This document shows positions 22,420 through 34,790 of a stretch of DNA of 64,000 bases, piece by piece. Under the pieces are notes generated by a model, which worked only from the letters and a program-made list of their open reading frames with translations, did not search any database and was not told where the DNA came from. Source of the DNA: Chalara sp. BL73 (lineage: Eukaryota; Ascomycota; Leotiomycetes; Helotiales); contig CAKJVC010000010.1 of the NCBI GenBank assembly GCA_918026815.1, positions 374,501 through 438,500 of the forward strand, in the 5' to 3' direction. Within the stretch, counting starts at the first letter, position 1. Each line of letters opens with the position of its first letter. Made by a program: the position numbers and the translations under genes.

Positions 22420-24318
22420 TTTGGTGATACCTCTTGGGTTTGTGTTGAGACGTTAAAATGAAAGTCTCGCGAAGTAAAGAAGACATTCAAAATCGTAAGT
22501 ATCTTCATAGAGTAGAGGTATTGAATTGGTAGGAGGGTTAAAGAAAGAGGAAATGGCATTAATGTAGTTGAGGGAGGAAGGATCGGGAGATTTTGCAGCC
22601 ACAAACAATCAAGACGAGCAAAGAGTTGGTGAGGCAGAGCAATGAATTCATGCCCAACCAACATCGGTAAAACTTAAGAAAAATCTTTCGTTTGCTGTTT
22701 CTGGTATGAGGTAGGTTGCGCGATTTGAAACTGAAAATGTAAACATCATAAGGATTTGACGGTAAGAAAAGGGACCAGTGTGAGGTGCACACCCAGGCAA
22801 GAACTAATTTTCTCGATCGGTTTACATGCTGACTGTAACTGTCATGAATAAATCTCAATTGGGGTTTGAACGTTAGTATGTGCTCACCCGATCCAGAGAA
22901 GCAGATAGAACCCTTCCCTGACCGTTAGGTGACCATTTTGGCAAAAAGCTGTAGAGGAATAAACATCGAGCATAGGAAGTGGCGCTAGCCAGGACAGGAA
23001 AGCACGTAGAAGGAAGGAACCAAACCTCTGACGCGACACAACACACTTCCAGCCACTCACCCCGCCGAGTTTGCGTCAGTGTTATACTTACCACTTAATT
23101 TTCTGCATTTGAAGGATAGACTCAACGACACATGACGCGTGATACAGATGACCCAGGATGTTTTGGATAAGGCCCGGCGACAGGACTACCCTATTTCTCG
23201 TTGTCGCCAAAGAGGACAAATACTTATGTTCTATCCGCCTATCATGAGGGCCATCGCCCAGAGCATGGAACAGTGTGAGCTAGAATGACTTGGGCTCTTT
23301 GATGTTGGGAGAGCTGTAAACGTAAATAAGTTTTGCCAGGACAGGATATTGGCGATGCCAGTGACCGACAAAGGACACTGGTCATAACTGGCTGGTATTT
23401 TTTGCAAAGAGAGAATGACAGTTACAGGTATGCTATTCTTCCTCTAGGCCATTGATACATGATTATCTGTCCATTTAGAAGCTTGGGTGGACGATATGAC
23501 GGGGAGGTTCTTACATCATACTAGCAGATGAATGACCTGAGCTATCCTCATGGTATATACAAATGTTTTCAAAGCGACCTGACATCGCAGCTCACCTTTT
23601 CTATCGATCAATTCTGTCCTGAATCGTTCTCTAGTATCTTCTGTTGTGCACTATGGGCTGATGTCATGGGCAGATGTTCTGGTTCCAGTCTTCGTCAGCT
23701 ATTTCATTTGTTTGAAACATCGGTCCACGGGCCACTTATTGTGAGAACGGCGGGACCCCTCAGCACTCAAAGCGAGATTCTTGGCATCAACCCAACAACT
23801 AATGGTCCAGAGGGATCACAGACCACAATCTGACCTAATCATTTCCTCTGATGTTTCAATCTTTAGGCGAAGACTCCACTCAGCCCCCTACTTTGTTGAT
23901 CTGATGTTCTGGAGTCTTGGCGACCTGGGGTCTGAGATTTCGGGGCTGTTCCTTTTATTCGAGATCTTCAACATGCTTGTGGCAAAAATAATATTTCCCC
24001 AACATACTTCATTTCTATTAAACATGTTATTTCGTGTGGAACTCGGAAAATGGGTCTCGACGCGTAGTGGACAATCTCAGGAGTTGGTTTTCAAACATGT
24101 ACTACTTGGTATAAATATGAACATGCCATAGTTCCAATGCTCTTTCTTCTCCCCAGCTTCAATCTTTCAGTCTTTTAGCCTTCTGTATAACATTCGCTTT
24201 ACACGCCTGGGCGTAATTCATTCATTACATTGCTGAGCATTGTGCAACTTCCATACACTTAGAACTTTTGCTTTTCCAAGTCAACTACACATACCAACAA
24301 CTTCCGTTTGTTCTCAAA
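22420..24318. other. 1.9-kb gap upstream of pectate lyase
   Basis: Several open stretches (for example 22359-22664 minus, 23528-24131 plus) have no recognisable domain or splice logic. The 3' part should hold the pectate lyase promoter. Confidence 0.4.
24110..24117 (+). promoter_or_regulatory. TATA box candidate for the PL3 gene
   Basis: TATAAATA lies 209 bp before the chosen ATG and is followed by pyrimidine-rich sequence (ctctttcttctcc) typical of fungal transcription starts. A strong TATA box suits an inducible secreted enzyme; assignment is inference. Confidence 0.35.
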
Positions 24319-25949
24319 ATGAAGGCGACCATGAATCGAATGGCCTACTTTGCTTTTGCACTCGGTGCTTCTGCTGGCCCAATCCTACAACGCCAAAATG
24401 ATGTTGCTGGGTCATCCGTTCCGACCCCTCCCTCCTTTCCAACTGGAGGCTCTGATTTCCCAGTAGGATCTGGTTTCCCATCTGCCATCCCGACAGGATT
24501 TCCTTCTCATCCAATTGGGACCCCGGCCTTCCCGACTGGTATCTCTGGAATTCCAGAGGGCTCTGCTTTTCCAGCAGCAGGCACTGGTACTCCAAGGCCC
24601 CATGGAGGCCCAGGGTTTGGTCCAGGTCGTGGCAGAAATGAGACTCGTGGAGGAAATTCTGATCAACTCTTGCCACGTCAAAATGGCAGACCAGGTTTCT
24701 CTGCACCCTCTGAGTTCTCTGCTATTCCAACCCAGGGTTCGGCTCTTCGACCTACTGGCTCTGGCGTTCCTGGGCGACATGGCGGGGCCGGTTTTGGGCA
24801 TAACCAAGGAGGAAATCGAACTGAAGAAGGAAACCCATCAGATGCTTCTGTCTCTGGGCGTCGAGGACATAATAGCATTAGTAGTGCAGTTTCTGTAACT
24901 CGCACTAGATTTCAACCTACTGCCACTAACGAAGGTTCCATCGCTACTGAAGTTGCCACGGCAGAGGATGATGATGACTCTAGCGAGGATGATTCTGAAG
25001 ATGCGACCTCACCAACCACAACCGCATCTAGCTCTGAGCCAACAGATGATGCTCTAGAGAATGATAATTCAAGCAAAGAGGCCAGCACTAGCAGTGCTTC
25101 TGCTCCGGCAACAACTACTGCTCCCTCGTCTTCAAGTAGCAATGGCGTGAGCGCTGGCTCACTTCCCGCTTCGTCTGGAACTTCAGTCCTTAGCGCCGTT
25201 CAGACCATCGCCGCCGGAGAGTCCTTCGATGGTGGAAGTTAGTAATCCCTTTTTGACTGAATAACGTTACACCGATAACTAATTTGTAATTTTCTTTAGT
25301 GGTAATGTTCGATCGTGGCGTTGAATGCACGGGCCAAACAGAGGGTGGTGGTTCTGACGCGGTGTTCATTTTGGAGAATGGCGCTTCCCTTTCCAACGTC
25401 ATCATTGGCCCGAATCAGATTGAAGGCGTGCACTGCAATGGTGCTTGCACGCTTACCAATGTCTGGTGGTCTGCGGTTTGCGAAGATGCTTTCTCTGTCA
25501 AGAAACAAGATGCTGGAGAAACCACCTATGTCAATGGTGGTGGGGCCTTCGGTGCCTCTGACAAGGTCGTCCAGCACAACGGAGCTGGAACTGTCTCTAT
25601 CAGTGATTTCACTGTTGAAGAGTTTGGAAAGCTCTACCGATCTTGCGGCAATTGCGACTCCATGTATGAGCGCCACGTTATTATGGATGGTATCTCTGCC
25701 ACTTCCGGCTCTGTGCTTGCTGGTTGGTGCCTTGCTTTCCTTTTTTTTCGATCGTCAAACTGACTAGAAATAGGTATCAACTCAAACTACGGCGACACTG
25801 CAACCATAACTAATTCAGTTGCTAATGATGTTGACGACGTTTGCACACAATTCGAAGGCACTGACGACAATGATGAGGAGCCAGTCAAAATTGGTTCCGG
25901 AGCTGATGGAACATACTGCATCTACGGCTCAGATGTTATTGTCAGCTAA
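24319..25949 (+). CDS. secreted pectate lyase, PL3 family, with long N-terminal low-complexity arm
   Basis: Three exons (24319-25237, 25300-25722, 25774-25949) give 505 residues. PL3 enzymes cleave polygalacturonate by beta-elimination with calcium, outside the cell. Residues 1-~20 ([16 protein letters not shown]) look like a signal peptide followed by a QRQ site. Residues ~25-280 are a Pro/Gly/Phe-rich then acidic and Ser/Thr-rich arm with FPTG-type repeats, two similar HGGxGFG blocks and two NxT sites (NETR, NRTE). The catalytic part begins near 285: [47 protein letters not shown], all typical of PF03211. Usual PL3 proteins have ~240 residues, so the arm doubles the length. Function of the catalytic part is near certain; the arm may be a wall-spanning spacer. 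Confidence 0.9.
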
Positions 25950-26492
25950 ATCCAGGGAAACTAGCATTTTGATTCAAGCAATGATCTTTCAAACATCAAA
26001 AAAGACCAGGGAATAAAAGAGTGGGGAGTTGATATGGGCTACTCCAGATTTCAGTGTATATATTATTTTCATTCATACAAAGGCGGGGGCAATATTTACC
26101 CCACGAGCCATTAGCTATGCTTCACATTCATTGTATATAAAAACCATAGCGAAAAATGCTATCTTTCCCATCGTTTTGTTACTATTTACAAATTCGCTCC
26201 TTGAGTGTGCCAGTAAAAGAATTTATTACTAGATAACTCTCAAAAGTTCTTTCAAATATCTCAGCTATTGCCGAACTATAACGCAATAGTACTTCCGCAA
26301 GAGCATTTACCTTGGCGGCTCGATAAATATCCTAGAGATCTCCGGTTTATTCGCGCTTATCCCAACTTCTGAGCCGACAAATCATCTAATTTTAGTCACT
26401 AACATGAACGCTTCTAGGTTTAATATAATATTATTCTATTCTATAGCTAACATCACAAGGCGCCTTGTTTCCCATCTCTATCACAAGTGGGT
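25950..26492. other. intergenic between convergent cell-wall enzyme genes
   Basis: 3' flanks of the PL3 (+) and GH16 (-) genes. AT-rich, no coding content supported. Confidence 0.5.
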
Positions 26493-27657
26493 TTATGCCA
26501 AGTACCCAAGCGCGAACAGCCCAAGCGCGACAACCAAGTACATATCATTGACTTCTAGTGATTTAAAGTTTGATGCTGCGGAGATGCTCTGCACAAGTGA
26601 CGAGGTTCCCGTGCTGGCGCTAGAACTCGTTGTGTTGGAGGCCGAGCTATTGGTTGTGGATGCGGATTGAGCCGCCGCCGTCGCGGAGCCGTCTGTGCTT
26701 GAAGATGCGGACGGGCTCGACGTAGCAGAAGAAGACGCGGCTACCGTGCTGGAAACGGCCGTGGAGCTGGAGGAGCTCGACGACGAGCTCGAAGATCCCT
26801 CTGACGAAGAGCCGTCCGCGCCCCCGATGGTAATGCTCGCCCAATCGCCCGTCAGGTCGCTGTAGGTATAGCTCGAACCCGGGCTGTAGTTGGTGATCTC
26901 CACCTTCTCAACGTACATCGTAAACGGCCCATCATCATAATCCGTCTCGCCGCCGGCCCACTCAACCGTCCCCTCGCTATCGCTATCGCCGCCCGCCCAA
27001 AGCCCAAGCTTGACACGCATCGGCGTCTGAGGGTAATTCTTGCCGTCCAACGCATCCTCGTAGTTCAAAGTGCGCACGGCCGTCCCATCAATGTACCAGG
27101 TCGTATAATCGCTGGTCCACTCGATCGTGTAATTATGCGTCGTCCCCTGGCTATCGGTGACGTCCTCGTACGTGCCTCTATCATACGAGGTCGTGTTCCC
27201 CTTTCCAAAGTAGTTGGTCTGGACCTCGTTCACCGAGCCGCCCAGCCATTCCCAGTCTATCTCGTCCAGGTCGTCGGACTCGAGGATCGCGCAGCTGACG
27301 ATGCCGGTTCCGGGCGCGGCCCGCATGTAGACGGAGATCACGCCGAAGAAGATGTAGAAGTTCGTTTGCATGGTCGGCGCGTCGCCGGATGCGGTTATCG
27401 TGAAGGCGGCCCCGGAGTCCGTGGAGTAGTCCACCGAGCCGTATGTTATGTTCCAGTCATCGCTGCTTCCCTGGGTGAAGTCGACCGAGTAAGTGGACGA
27501 GGAGAGCCCTTCATCGGAGGGGCATGTTTCTGGATCAAGTCAGGTGAGCTCAGCAGGGTGGTCCGGTTGGCTTACTCTCGGTTGGGTTGCAGTCGGTGGA
27601 CGTCTGCGCCAGAGCCGTTGTTGACAGAAGGAAAATGGCTAGGTTGCGAAAATGCAT
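26493..27657 (-). CDS. GPI-type GH16 chitin-glucan transglycosylase (Crh-like)
   Basis: Two exons, 27657-27576 and 27529-26493, give 372 residues. A signal peptide (LAIFLLSTTALAQ) leads to a GH16 domain with the catalytic motif DEIDWEW at about residues 115-121, in which the first Glu is the expected nucleophile and the last the acid/base. Two Cys near residues 22 and 29 are the usual N-terminal pair. A serine-rich stalk follows (~residues 265-345), and the protein ends in a hydrophobic tail (MYLVVALGLFALGYLA) as in GPI-anchored Crh1/Crh2/Utr2 proteins, which link chitin to beta-glucan in the cell wall. Length and layout are normal. Family sure; which Crh paralogue is not. Confidence 0.9.
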
Positions 27658-29664
27658 CTTAACGAGAGTGATGTGAACGAATGAAAAAGGTCGATGAAAC
27701 AAGAAGAAAAGAATGAATCTATCAAGGCACGAGGAGATTCTTCATGAGTTTTGAGGAGGACCCCGGTCAAGAAAAAGCCGCGCCGGTACGACTCTTTCAG
27801 CCTCCCCACACAACACCCTCACCCCGCTTTTCTGGACTTCCGCGCACGTATGCGGGAAGGTTATTGCGAGGTCAAAAAATAGAATCGTTCATTGTAGTAA
27901 ATTCCACAACACCTTACGCTGGGTGCACGTAAGCTCTATGATTCAAGGTTACCCACAGGAGGGTCGTGCTTGGCACAGCCCCTTTTTAACCGAGCCTAGC
28001 TCAGAGCCGGACTGTGCTGCCGCGTTGGTCCTGACGTGTGCATGTGGGGCGCGAATTTCAACCTCAAATTTGCAGCTCTCTTATAAGAGGAGCTTCGGCA
28101 CCGAGAATACCTCCCCGTTTTTCGGTTGTTTCTGGTGCTCTTTCGAGGTCTTTCTGCTTCTCCAATTCTCTCTCTTTCTCTTCTGCATGCCTAGGCTCGT
28201 GGTTGCGGACGATCAAGCCGCCCGGCGTGTTCAGAGCGGCATTCTGTCATGGCGTTACGTTAGATGAGGTTTCACCGGAGTTAATATGTCCACGTGCTTT
28301 GAGTCTCTGGACCCATCTTCAAACTTTAGCATAGGCTAGCTTTCGGATTCTACTTCAGAACTGCCCAATGTCGGCTGGCAGGAGATAGACCTGACATCAG
28401 ATTGGGAGCACTGAATCCAAACTTTGAGAAAGGGCATCACTGTTAAGGCTGTGGATGTTACTCACAGACCAGGCATCCTTTAGATCTCAATATGTGCTTA
28501 AAAAAAAAAAAGCTAACATCTGTCAAAATTCACTAGCCCCATGAAGATCCGGCCAATTCACTCAAGGTAAATCTCCCAAATAAAGGAAATTTGGACCAGT
28601 TATGGCCAGGGGATTATTGAATTAGCTGATTATGACTGCCATCCGATTTTAGACCAGACCTAAATCTACCCGCTTCGGGTTCTCTTGTTGATTTGCCACA
28701 TAAATGTTTATATGGTCATAACAGGACTGCGACAGCTGGCCTTGAGGTTGAATTTTTCAGAGTGAAATTGGTAGTAATTAATTATGCATCGTGCAGTTGA
28801 AATTCGAGCTATTATGAGAGAACACAACTTTTGGCTGGACCTTTATATTTGAAAATATACTAAGTCTAAATGCAGAAATGACAAGTGTATTTAAATTGCT
28901 CATTAATAATAAGTTTATTTTATGAAATCCCAAGAGCCGACTTTCGAAACCTTGTTCCTAAGTTGGAGAATACCAGATATCCCAATAGGGTGATTGCTTA
29001 AGCTGCTTTAGACTGCTGCATTTGCGCCTTTTTTTTTTTTTTTTTTTTTGCTACAAGTGCTCTTATCAGTTTATCCCTTGAACATGAATCTAAACGTGAT
29101 TAATTGTTTCCACCTGTATAATCCACTCTTTCCCGTACGAATGGAAATCTTGATATCAAACATAGGACTGTGTCATGTTGCATATCACGTGACCGAAAGC
29201 CATTAGAATTGTTGCTGTCTAGCTCAAAGTTAACAAGTAATATAGTTATCCGCATCTGTGTCTCTCCAAGAGGCTCTCCGTAGATCATTTTGATTATAGT
29301 AATCCCCTCCCTTCATGTTCATGTGATGACTCAATGCCGTTCGAGCTTAGTGATAACCTAACAACACGTATAAATGGAACATTTAACGATTTGAGATGTG
29401 AGCAAACAAGCACTAGATCACTAAATGCAAAACTGATTTATAAAAAAACGCTTCTGAATACATAGTTTTACAAACCTTAAATGAGCCCTTTTTTTTCAGG
29501 CTATCCGCTATTGGATATCTGTAATTGGCGTTATTATTTTGAGGCTGGAGTGAAGCTCAGCCCTTAAATACGCCTTGCCACTCGCTCGCTTGGTAGAAGC
29601 CTGAGTCTGAGGTATTTAATAAATTTAATTCCCCGCTTTCACAAACATGCTAACCTAATTGCAA
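27658..29664. other. 2-kb gene-poor region
   Basis: No gene supported. GC content falls after ~28.4 kb and a pure T run lies at 29029-29049. The first few hundred bases hold the promoter of the GH16 gene. Confidence 0.45.
29029..29049 (+). repeat. poly-T run of 21 bases
   Basis: An uninterrupted T run in AT-rich intergenic DNA, next to no recognisable element. It could be the A-tail of an old minus-strand retroposon, but no target-site duplication was seen. Confidence 0.8.
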
Positions 29665-31380
29665 ATGGATCCTTTCTCAGTCATTGCAGGAGCAGCTGGA
29701 ATATCCCAGGCGGGGGCGTCGCTATCAAGGGCAATATTCAATCTAATATCATCTACGCGCAGTGCACCAAAAGAAATCTCCCTCATCGCGAGGGGTATCT
29801 CTGATCTCTCTCGAATCCTGCGCGAGGTTCGGAAAGTCTTGCGAGATGCACATGCTATTTGTAAGCCGTCATTACTCATCGCTGTCAGCTCTACGACGGG
29901 TAGGATCAAGAAGATTCACGAAGAAGTTCGTAGTCTGCTTGATGCATCTCGGGGACTCGCTCGGTTGAAATGGGCCTTTAGAAAATCAAAGTCGGCCGTT
30001 CTACTAAATCAGATTGAGACTCATACGACTGCAATCAACATGATATTGCACACGATGACTCTGGCACTTCAATTAGATATCATCACCAAGTAAGTGCATA
30101 CACGATATCACTGAGATTGATCCGAAGCTGAGTTTTGCAGAATGAATCACGCAACCACAGCACTGGCAAACGCGGATAGCAAGTCGAACGAAGGTGTAGC
30201 GGCTAGCTCCACTTCTTATCCTCGTCGGGCTGAACCTGATAAGCCTGATGATATTTCTGTATCAAAGACCGCCTCATCAGGAATAAAAAAAGGAGGCCAA
30301 CAACCCCCAATGGAGTACGACCGCGAAGACGCGGTACTGGCGCGTAACAACGCCGAAAACTTAGTGCATGAGACATTTCACACCATTCGCGACTATCTTC
30401 TCCACGGGAATGCAAAGCCCAGTTTTGCGGATGGGGATAGCCAGTCTAGCGAGCCTAGCGACGACGAGGGGGAAAACAAGCAGATCCAACTTTGGGATCC
30501 TCAGGGAAGGAACTCGGCGACATGGCTTCATGATTTAGTGTTCTCCCCTGTGCGTTCTCTAGGCACACTCGAAAGGGAAGGCAGCAGTTCTATAGAATTA
30601 GAACCTCAAGCCCACAAAGATAGCCAGGCATTGCAACTCCTTGTTCAGAACCCATATGATCCATCATCCGTCGTGAACAATCTGCTCTTAGAGTGGACTA
30701 CCTTGACGCAGGATGAGGTAGAAGTAATTTCGATACCTGATTCCAGAGCATCCAAGAAGGACGATCCACGTTCTTCGTCCCCAGAGGGCCGAGCCAACCA
30801 GTCGCCTTTTGTGGCTGTTGAAAAGCCAAGTATAAACGCGAAATACAACCACAAAATTAGGGAATGCAGAGTTGGGAAAGGCATTCTTAGAGGACCTGCC
30901 GATGCTTCAGACAGAATGGATGCTAGAGAAATGCGCTTTGACAATAGGGCTGCCTCAAGCTCTAGCACAGTTCGATCCAAACGAGTGTATCCTTCATCCA
31001 ATAACAAAGAAAAGGATGACTCGAGCATTGGTACTGATCCATCTTCAGCATCTGACAATGACTTACAGGCTTTAGCTTTAGGGGGAGCTCTTGGAAGTTT
31101 CCTCGCCAAAAGGTGGCTCTCCAGTCGTAAGAAGAAGCTAAAACTTGCACGGAAGGAGAGAGAGAGAAGCGGAAACCTTTCCCAGAGTCGCGCTAGTCAT
31201 AGGACTAGAGTATTGTCTGATTATGACTCCTATTACGATGATTCCTCCGACTTTAGTTCATCCGGAGATGGCTTACCACCCCGCTACGATCGCAAAGATA
31301 AAGACAGTAAGCACTGCGGCTCTCTTCGTGCTTCAACTCAAGCGGAGAGAGGCGGAGAGCAACGTCCGAGAGAGGTGTAA
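29665..31380 (+). CDS. HeLo-like/STAND N-terminal domain protein without NTPase
   Basis: Exons 29665-30089 and 30141-31380 give 554 residues. The start MDPFSVIAGAAGISQAG with a following helical ~140-residue region is the fungal N-terminal domain of STAND proteins (PF17111-like). In NLR-type incompatibility proteins such domains carry the effector or signalling function. Here no P-loop, NACHT, NB-ARC or repeat domain follows. The rest is polar and disordered, with a short Ala/Leu/Gly-rich segment (ALALGGALGSFLAKRWL, ~residue 450) that might touch a membrane, then a basic stretch (SRKKKLKLARKERERS). The ATG at 29665 is preferred to 29659 by family start. A 65-bp piece of exon 2 recurs at 34801. 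Confidence 0.7.
30471..30546 (+). repeat. dispersed repeat, copy A (inside STAND-N gene)
   Basis: Encodes NKQIQLWDPQGRNSATWL. Over 65 bp (30481-30545) it matches 34801-34865 with five mismatches, about 92 percent. Confidence 0.9.
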
Positions 31381-31664
31381 TACTGGCGCGAGTTACATCA
31401 CCCAAGATGCGGTCATAAGACGGAACACATTCTGTATGGAAATACACCGTCAGTGTTAAGGTAGATAGATAATAGATCCACCTTTACAAAATCACACAAT
31501 ATGTATATAATATATATACATCTTTTAGCTCTGTTTAAGTTGAATTTATGAAGCAACTTTTCCCCTTCACTTACATCGTTTTAACTTGTCAACTGTATAT
31601 AGGCTCTTGAGACACCTGGCTTTAGTGAGCAAGAAAGAATGGAAGGTACTGCATCTCAGCTTTG
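31381..31664. other. intergenic
   Basis: 3' flank of the STAND-N gene, with an alternating AT stretch near 31500. Nothing else recognised. Confidence 0.4.
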
Positions 31665-31800
31665 TTATTCGCCGCCTTGCTGAGACGCTGCAGTATCGTT
31701 TTTGTTCACGGACTGTAAGGTCATTCCTTCGATACCTGGTCGTAGAACACTAAGGATAAGGACCGCACCGAGGATAGAGACCACGCAGGCTGCCGCCGTC
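31665..31800 (-). pseudogene. C-terminal tail fragment of a membrane transporter
   Basis: On the minus strand an open frame of ~45 codons reads ACVVSILGAVLILSVLRPGI then a polar tail EGMTLQSVNKNDTAASQQGGE and a stop. A single hydrophobic helix plus polar tail is how many MFS transporters end. On the upstream side the frame runs straight into a poly-A/T run at 31801-31812 and the rest of the protein is missing. Probably a displaced gene fragment. The family guess rests only on layout. Confidence 0.35.
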
Positions 31801-33099
31801 GGAAAAAAAAAAGACTGTTCTTTAAACTAGGTTCTAAACTGCGGTCCTTCACGTCAAGAAAACGAGAGAATAACTCAAGACTCCAGGACGGAGAAAGGAA
31901 AGACTGGTTTTACAGTCAAAGCGAAATCACAGTTTTGGCCTGCTGAAATCCCTTTTTACAAGCTGTTAAACGCGAGAATACTTACTCAACATTACAATGT
32001 AGACTTTATCAGAACTTCGTTCCAGGAATACAACCAGAACGGTATTCTCCAGCACGAGAACGACCTAATAGTTAATCTGGAAATGACTTTAAAACTAAGT
32101 AAGTTCCACTTTTTCCAATTTACGTGTCAAAGTCCAAAAATACACAAACTTAAACTCTCTCTGACAATGTACTGTAGCTACCGGTTATTTTTGTTGTTTA
32201 TAGTTTGGTAGCCTTGTTGTAAAAGTTGCAAGTATATTCATGTTTCAAAACAGCACAATTTAATGCTTACACAATAGCGATGCTACAAATAAAATCCAGC
32301 CTAGATCCCAAATACACGGATTGTTTTCAGGGCATTCGTTGCATTATATTTTGCGGAACTCCCTATAAAAGAAGCGATACAGTTCGTCACTGCGGCATTC
32401 CTAAACTTAACTTCGAAACTACTTACCGACTTTCAAATGGATTCACAAATTCTCGGTTTTATTCATAAAAACTCTATAAAACTATTGCATAAGCATAGCA
32501 TTCGAATACACTTATTTCAAGAAAGTCGTGCTTTAACAGGCATTAAAAGTTTTAATAACAAAACAAAATACTTTTTTTTTTTACAACTTAGTATTTATGG
32601 TTGATGGCTTGTCCAGGCTGTGGATGATTTCTCCTCAAAAGCAAAGCGGGCACTTAAGGAAGTAGAAATGATTGATGCCAGTTACAGCGAGATGATCAAA
32701 CGCGCTTAAGGGAACCTCCCTTGGAAATATGTCATGTCACGTGATGATAATCCCCATCAGTAATGGTTACCAAGGTGTTCACGTGTCGATCATGTGAGGA
32801 ACCGTGACAGCCGCAGGCTTGTATATTTGTAACACTAAAAAGTTTACTTAATACAAACCTAATTACTAAACTGGTAGTATGTATATAAAATACTAAGTAA
32901 AAAGGGCAATTAAAGTTTTGTACCAAAATGCGACATACTATTTATAGAATCCATAAATGCTTGTTGCAAATGCTCTGCGAGACTCTGCCGCGCTAGTGCG
33001 TACTTCCAAATACCACAGTTGCGCTTATTTTTCATCCTTTCATCCTCTATTCGCTGTACCAGCCTCTTGGATCTCGGAGGCTTAAGACGGAACCAGGAA
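31801..33099. other. AT-rich gene-free tract
   Basis: Low-GC sequence with A and T runs and no coding content. Its sharp start at the A run bordering the transporter fragment suggests an insertion or rearrangement junction. No terminal repeats were recognised. Confidence 0.4.
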
Positions 33100-34700
33100 A
33101 TGGCATCGTTCTTAGACCTTTCTTTGAACGTGAGGCACAGAATTTATGGCTTCTCAGTCTTGATCCGCCCATGTCCGATTGAGTTAAGTCGCCCGCATGG
33201 TTACAACCAGCCTTCTCGGGCTTCTGCCTACGGCTTCACATCTATGCAAAGGCAATGTTTGTATACCTGGCGGAAATCTGGTGGTGACATGTCGCTAGAA
33301 ATGGACCGGCCGGACTGTGTTTGCCCCAAGTTACCACTACAGCTACTTCTGGTATCTCGCGCAGTCTACCAGGAGGTATTCTCAGTCTTTTATTCACGAA
33401 ACAAGTTCTTGATTCGGCTCCACAACACAGGTGGTTTTGAATCCCTCCATTTGAGTCAACAAATCCTAAACACCATGACTTCCCTATTAATTCGACTCAA
33501 TTCCTGGCCCTGCCCGCGAGGGCACGAAGAAGCTTATCCCGATGGCTCTCACTGCTTGACTTGTAAAACTCCTACAGCGGATGCCAGCCTGCCTCTAGAT
33601 ATAACTTCTCAAGCGGGCCAGGCCTTACTTTATGAGTGGCGGAATTTGGCTGAGCGTATTGCATTATCTATTTCAGCTTCTCAATTGAAACTTACAATTA
33701 TTTGCGACGTTACCGATAAAACATCCGGCATGGCCATTCTTGAGCCGCTATTACGGCTTCCGACTATAAAACAATGCGTCATTCGACTTGGACAACATTT
33801 CGACTACGAGTTATATGAACTGGCTCGAGAAGCCTCTTTTCGTGCTCAAGGTTCATACAGCGAAACCCAGGGGTCTTTCCCTTTTCAGCGTCTCCCTAAA
33901 GAACTACGCTTGCAAATTCTAAAATATACGCACCTTGGCTACCACAACTCATACTCTGAAGGCAACCGTTTTCTACAAATTGAAAAGAATAAACTTGTCC
34001 AAAGCAGCTCTCTTTTTCTCCACCAGCGGAAAACCTGTTGTCGGAAGTGTACAGAAACTCTTATGATTGTTGCTGTGTTCCAATCCGCGCGGCTTACTCG
34101 ATGAATTGCGAGTGTCGTCAAATACCATTCGAGCTTTCACTTGTTAACAAGGAAATGCGAGCAGATTTTATAGACGTGTTGCTTTCTCAGAATTGCTTCG
34201 ATTTTCTCCAGGATCCCGAAGAAACAATTAGTTTTCTAAGCAATTTTCCACAAATGGCATTGAAATATTTCCGGCGAATACAATTTCGGTTTTCTGAACA
34301 AGAGGTCGAGAATTGGGATCAACTAGGCTACTACAAAAAGTTGACTAGCCTGGTTATTTTCATAAAGAACAATTTTAATCTTGAAAGACTTTCCGTTACT
34401 ATTGTTGTCGAAAGTTATGACCTTGGCTGTTTTGTGGAAGAAGACGAAGATACACGGTTTATTTACAACGTTTACTGTGACATCACACAAGCTTTAAGTC
34501 TGCTCCATGAACTAGAAGATATCCACTTTAAACTTGGCTGGTTTATCGACCTTGAGCCATTGATGAAACAGGCGATCCTGACTCAGCAGCACCCCAGGTG
34601 TTCTTCAAACCGACAACAAGCTGTTTCTTTAGGGGTGAGAAGAGGCCCAGCGTTCGCGTTACCAGCGTGGTATCAAGAAGCGGACTTTACAAGAGGATGA
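33100..34700 (+). pseudogene. F-box/2EXR-like fungal protein with a frameshift
   Basis: From the ATG at 33100 (MASFLDLSLNVRHRIYGF, an F-box-like or 2EXR-like start) a long frame runs to 34104. Its family-like content includes LPLQLLLVSRAVYQEVFSVF and, later, FPFQRLPKELRLQILKYTHL, an internal second L-P-x-E-L-R unit. Near 34065-34075 the reading must move to another frame to continue: CCRKCTETL is followed in the new frame by YDCCCVPIRAAYSMNCECRQ and FELSLVNKEMRADFID, which runs to 34700. This fits a one-base deletion. No intron joins the two. It is either a recent pseudogene or an assembly error. The two-unit layout is common in Leotiomycete proteins of unknown function. Confidence 0.6.
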
Positions 34701-34790
34701 CTTTGATATGGAGGGGGGGGGCCGGGGGAGGAGCAATTTACAATATGATTTTTAAAAGGCCCACAAACTCAAATATCCTGCTTATAGCAG

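Noticed and set aside
24912..25142. Minus-strand frame with hydrophobic and Ser runs
   Set aside because: Antisense of the acidic, Ser/Thr-rich arm of the pectate lyase.
29029..29049. Poly-T run as tail of a retroposon
   Set aside because: No coding remnant or flanking duplication could be seen.
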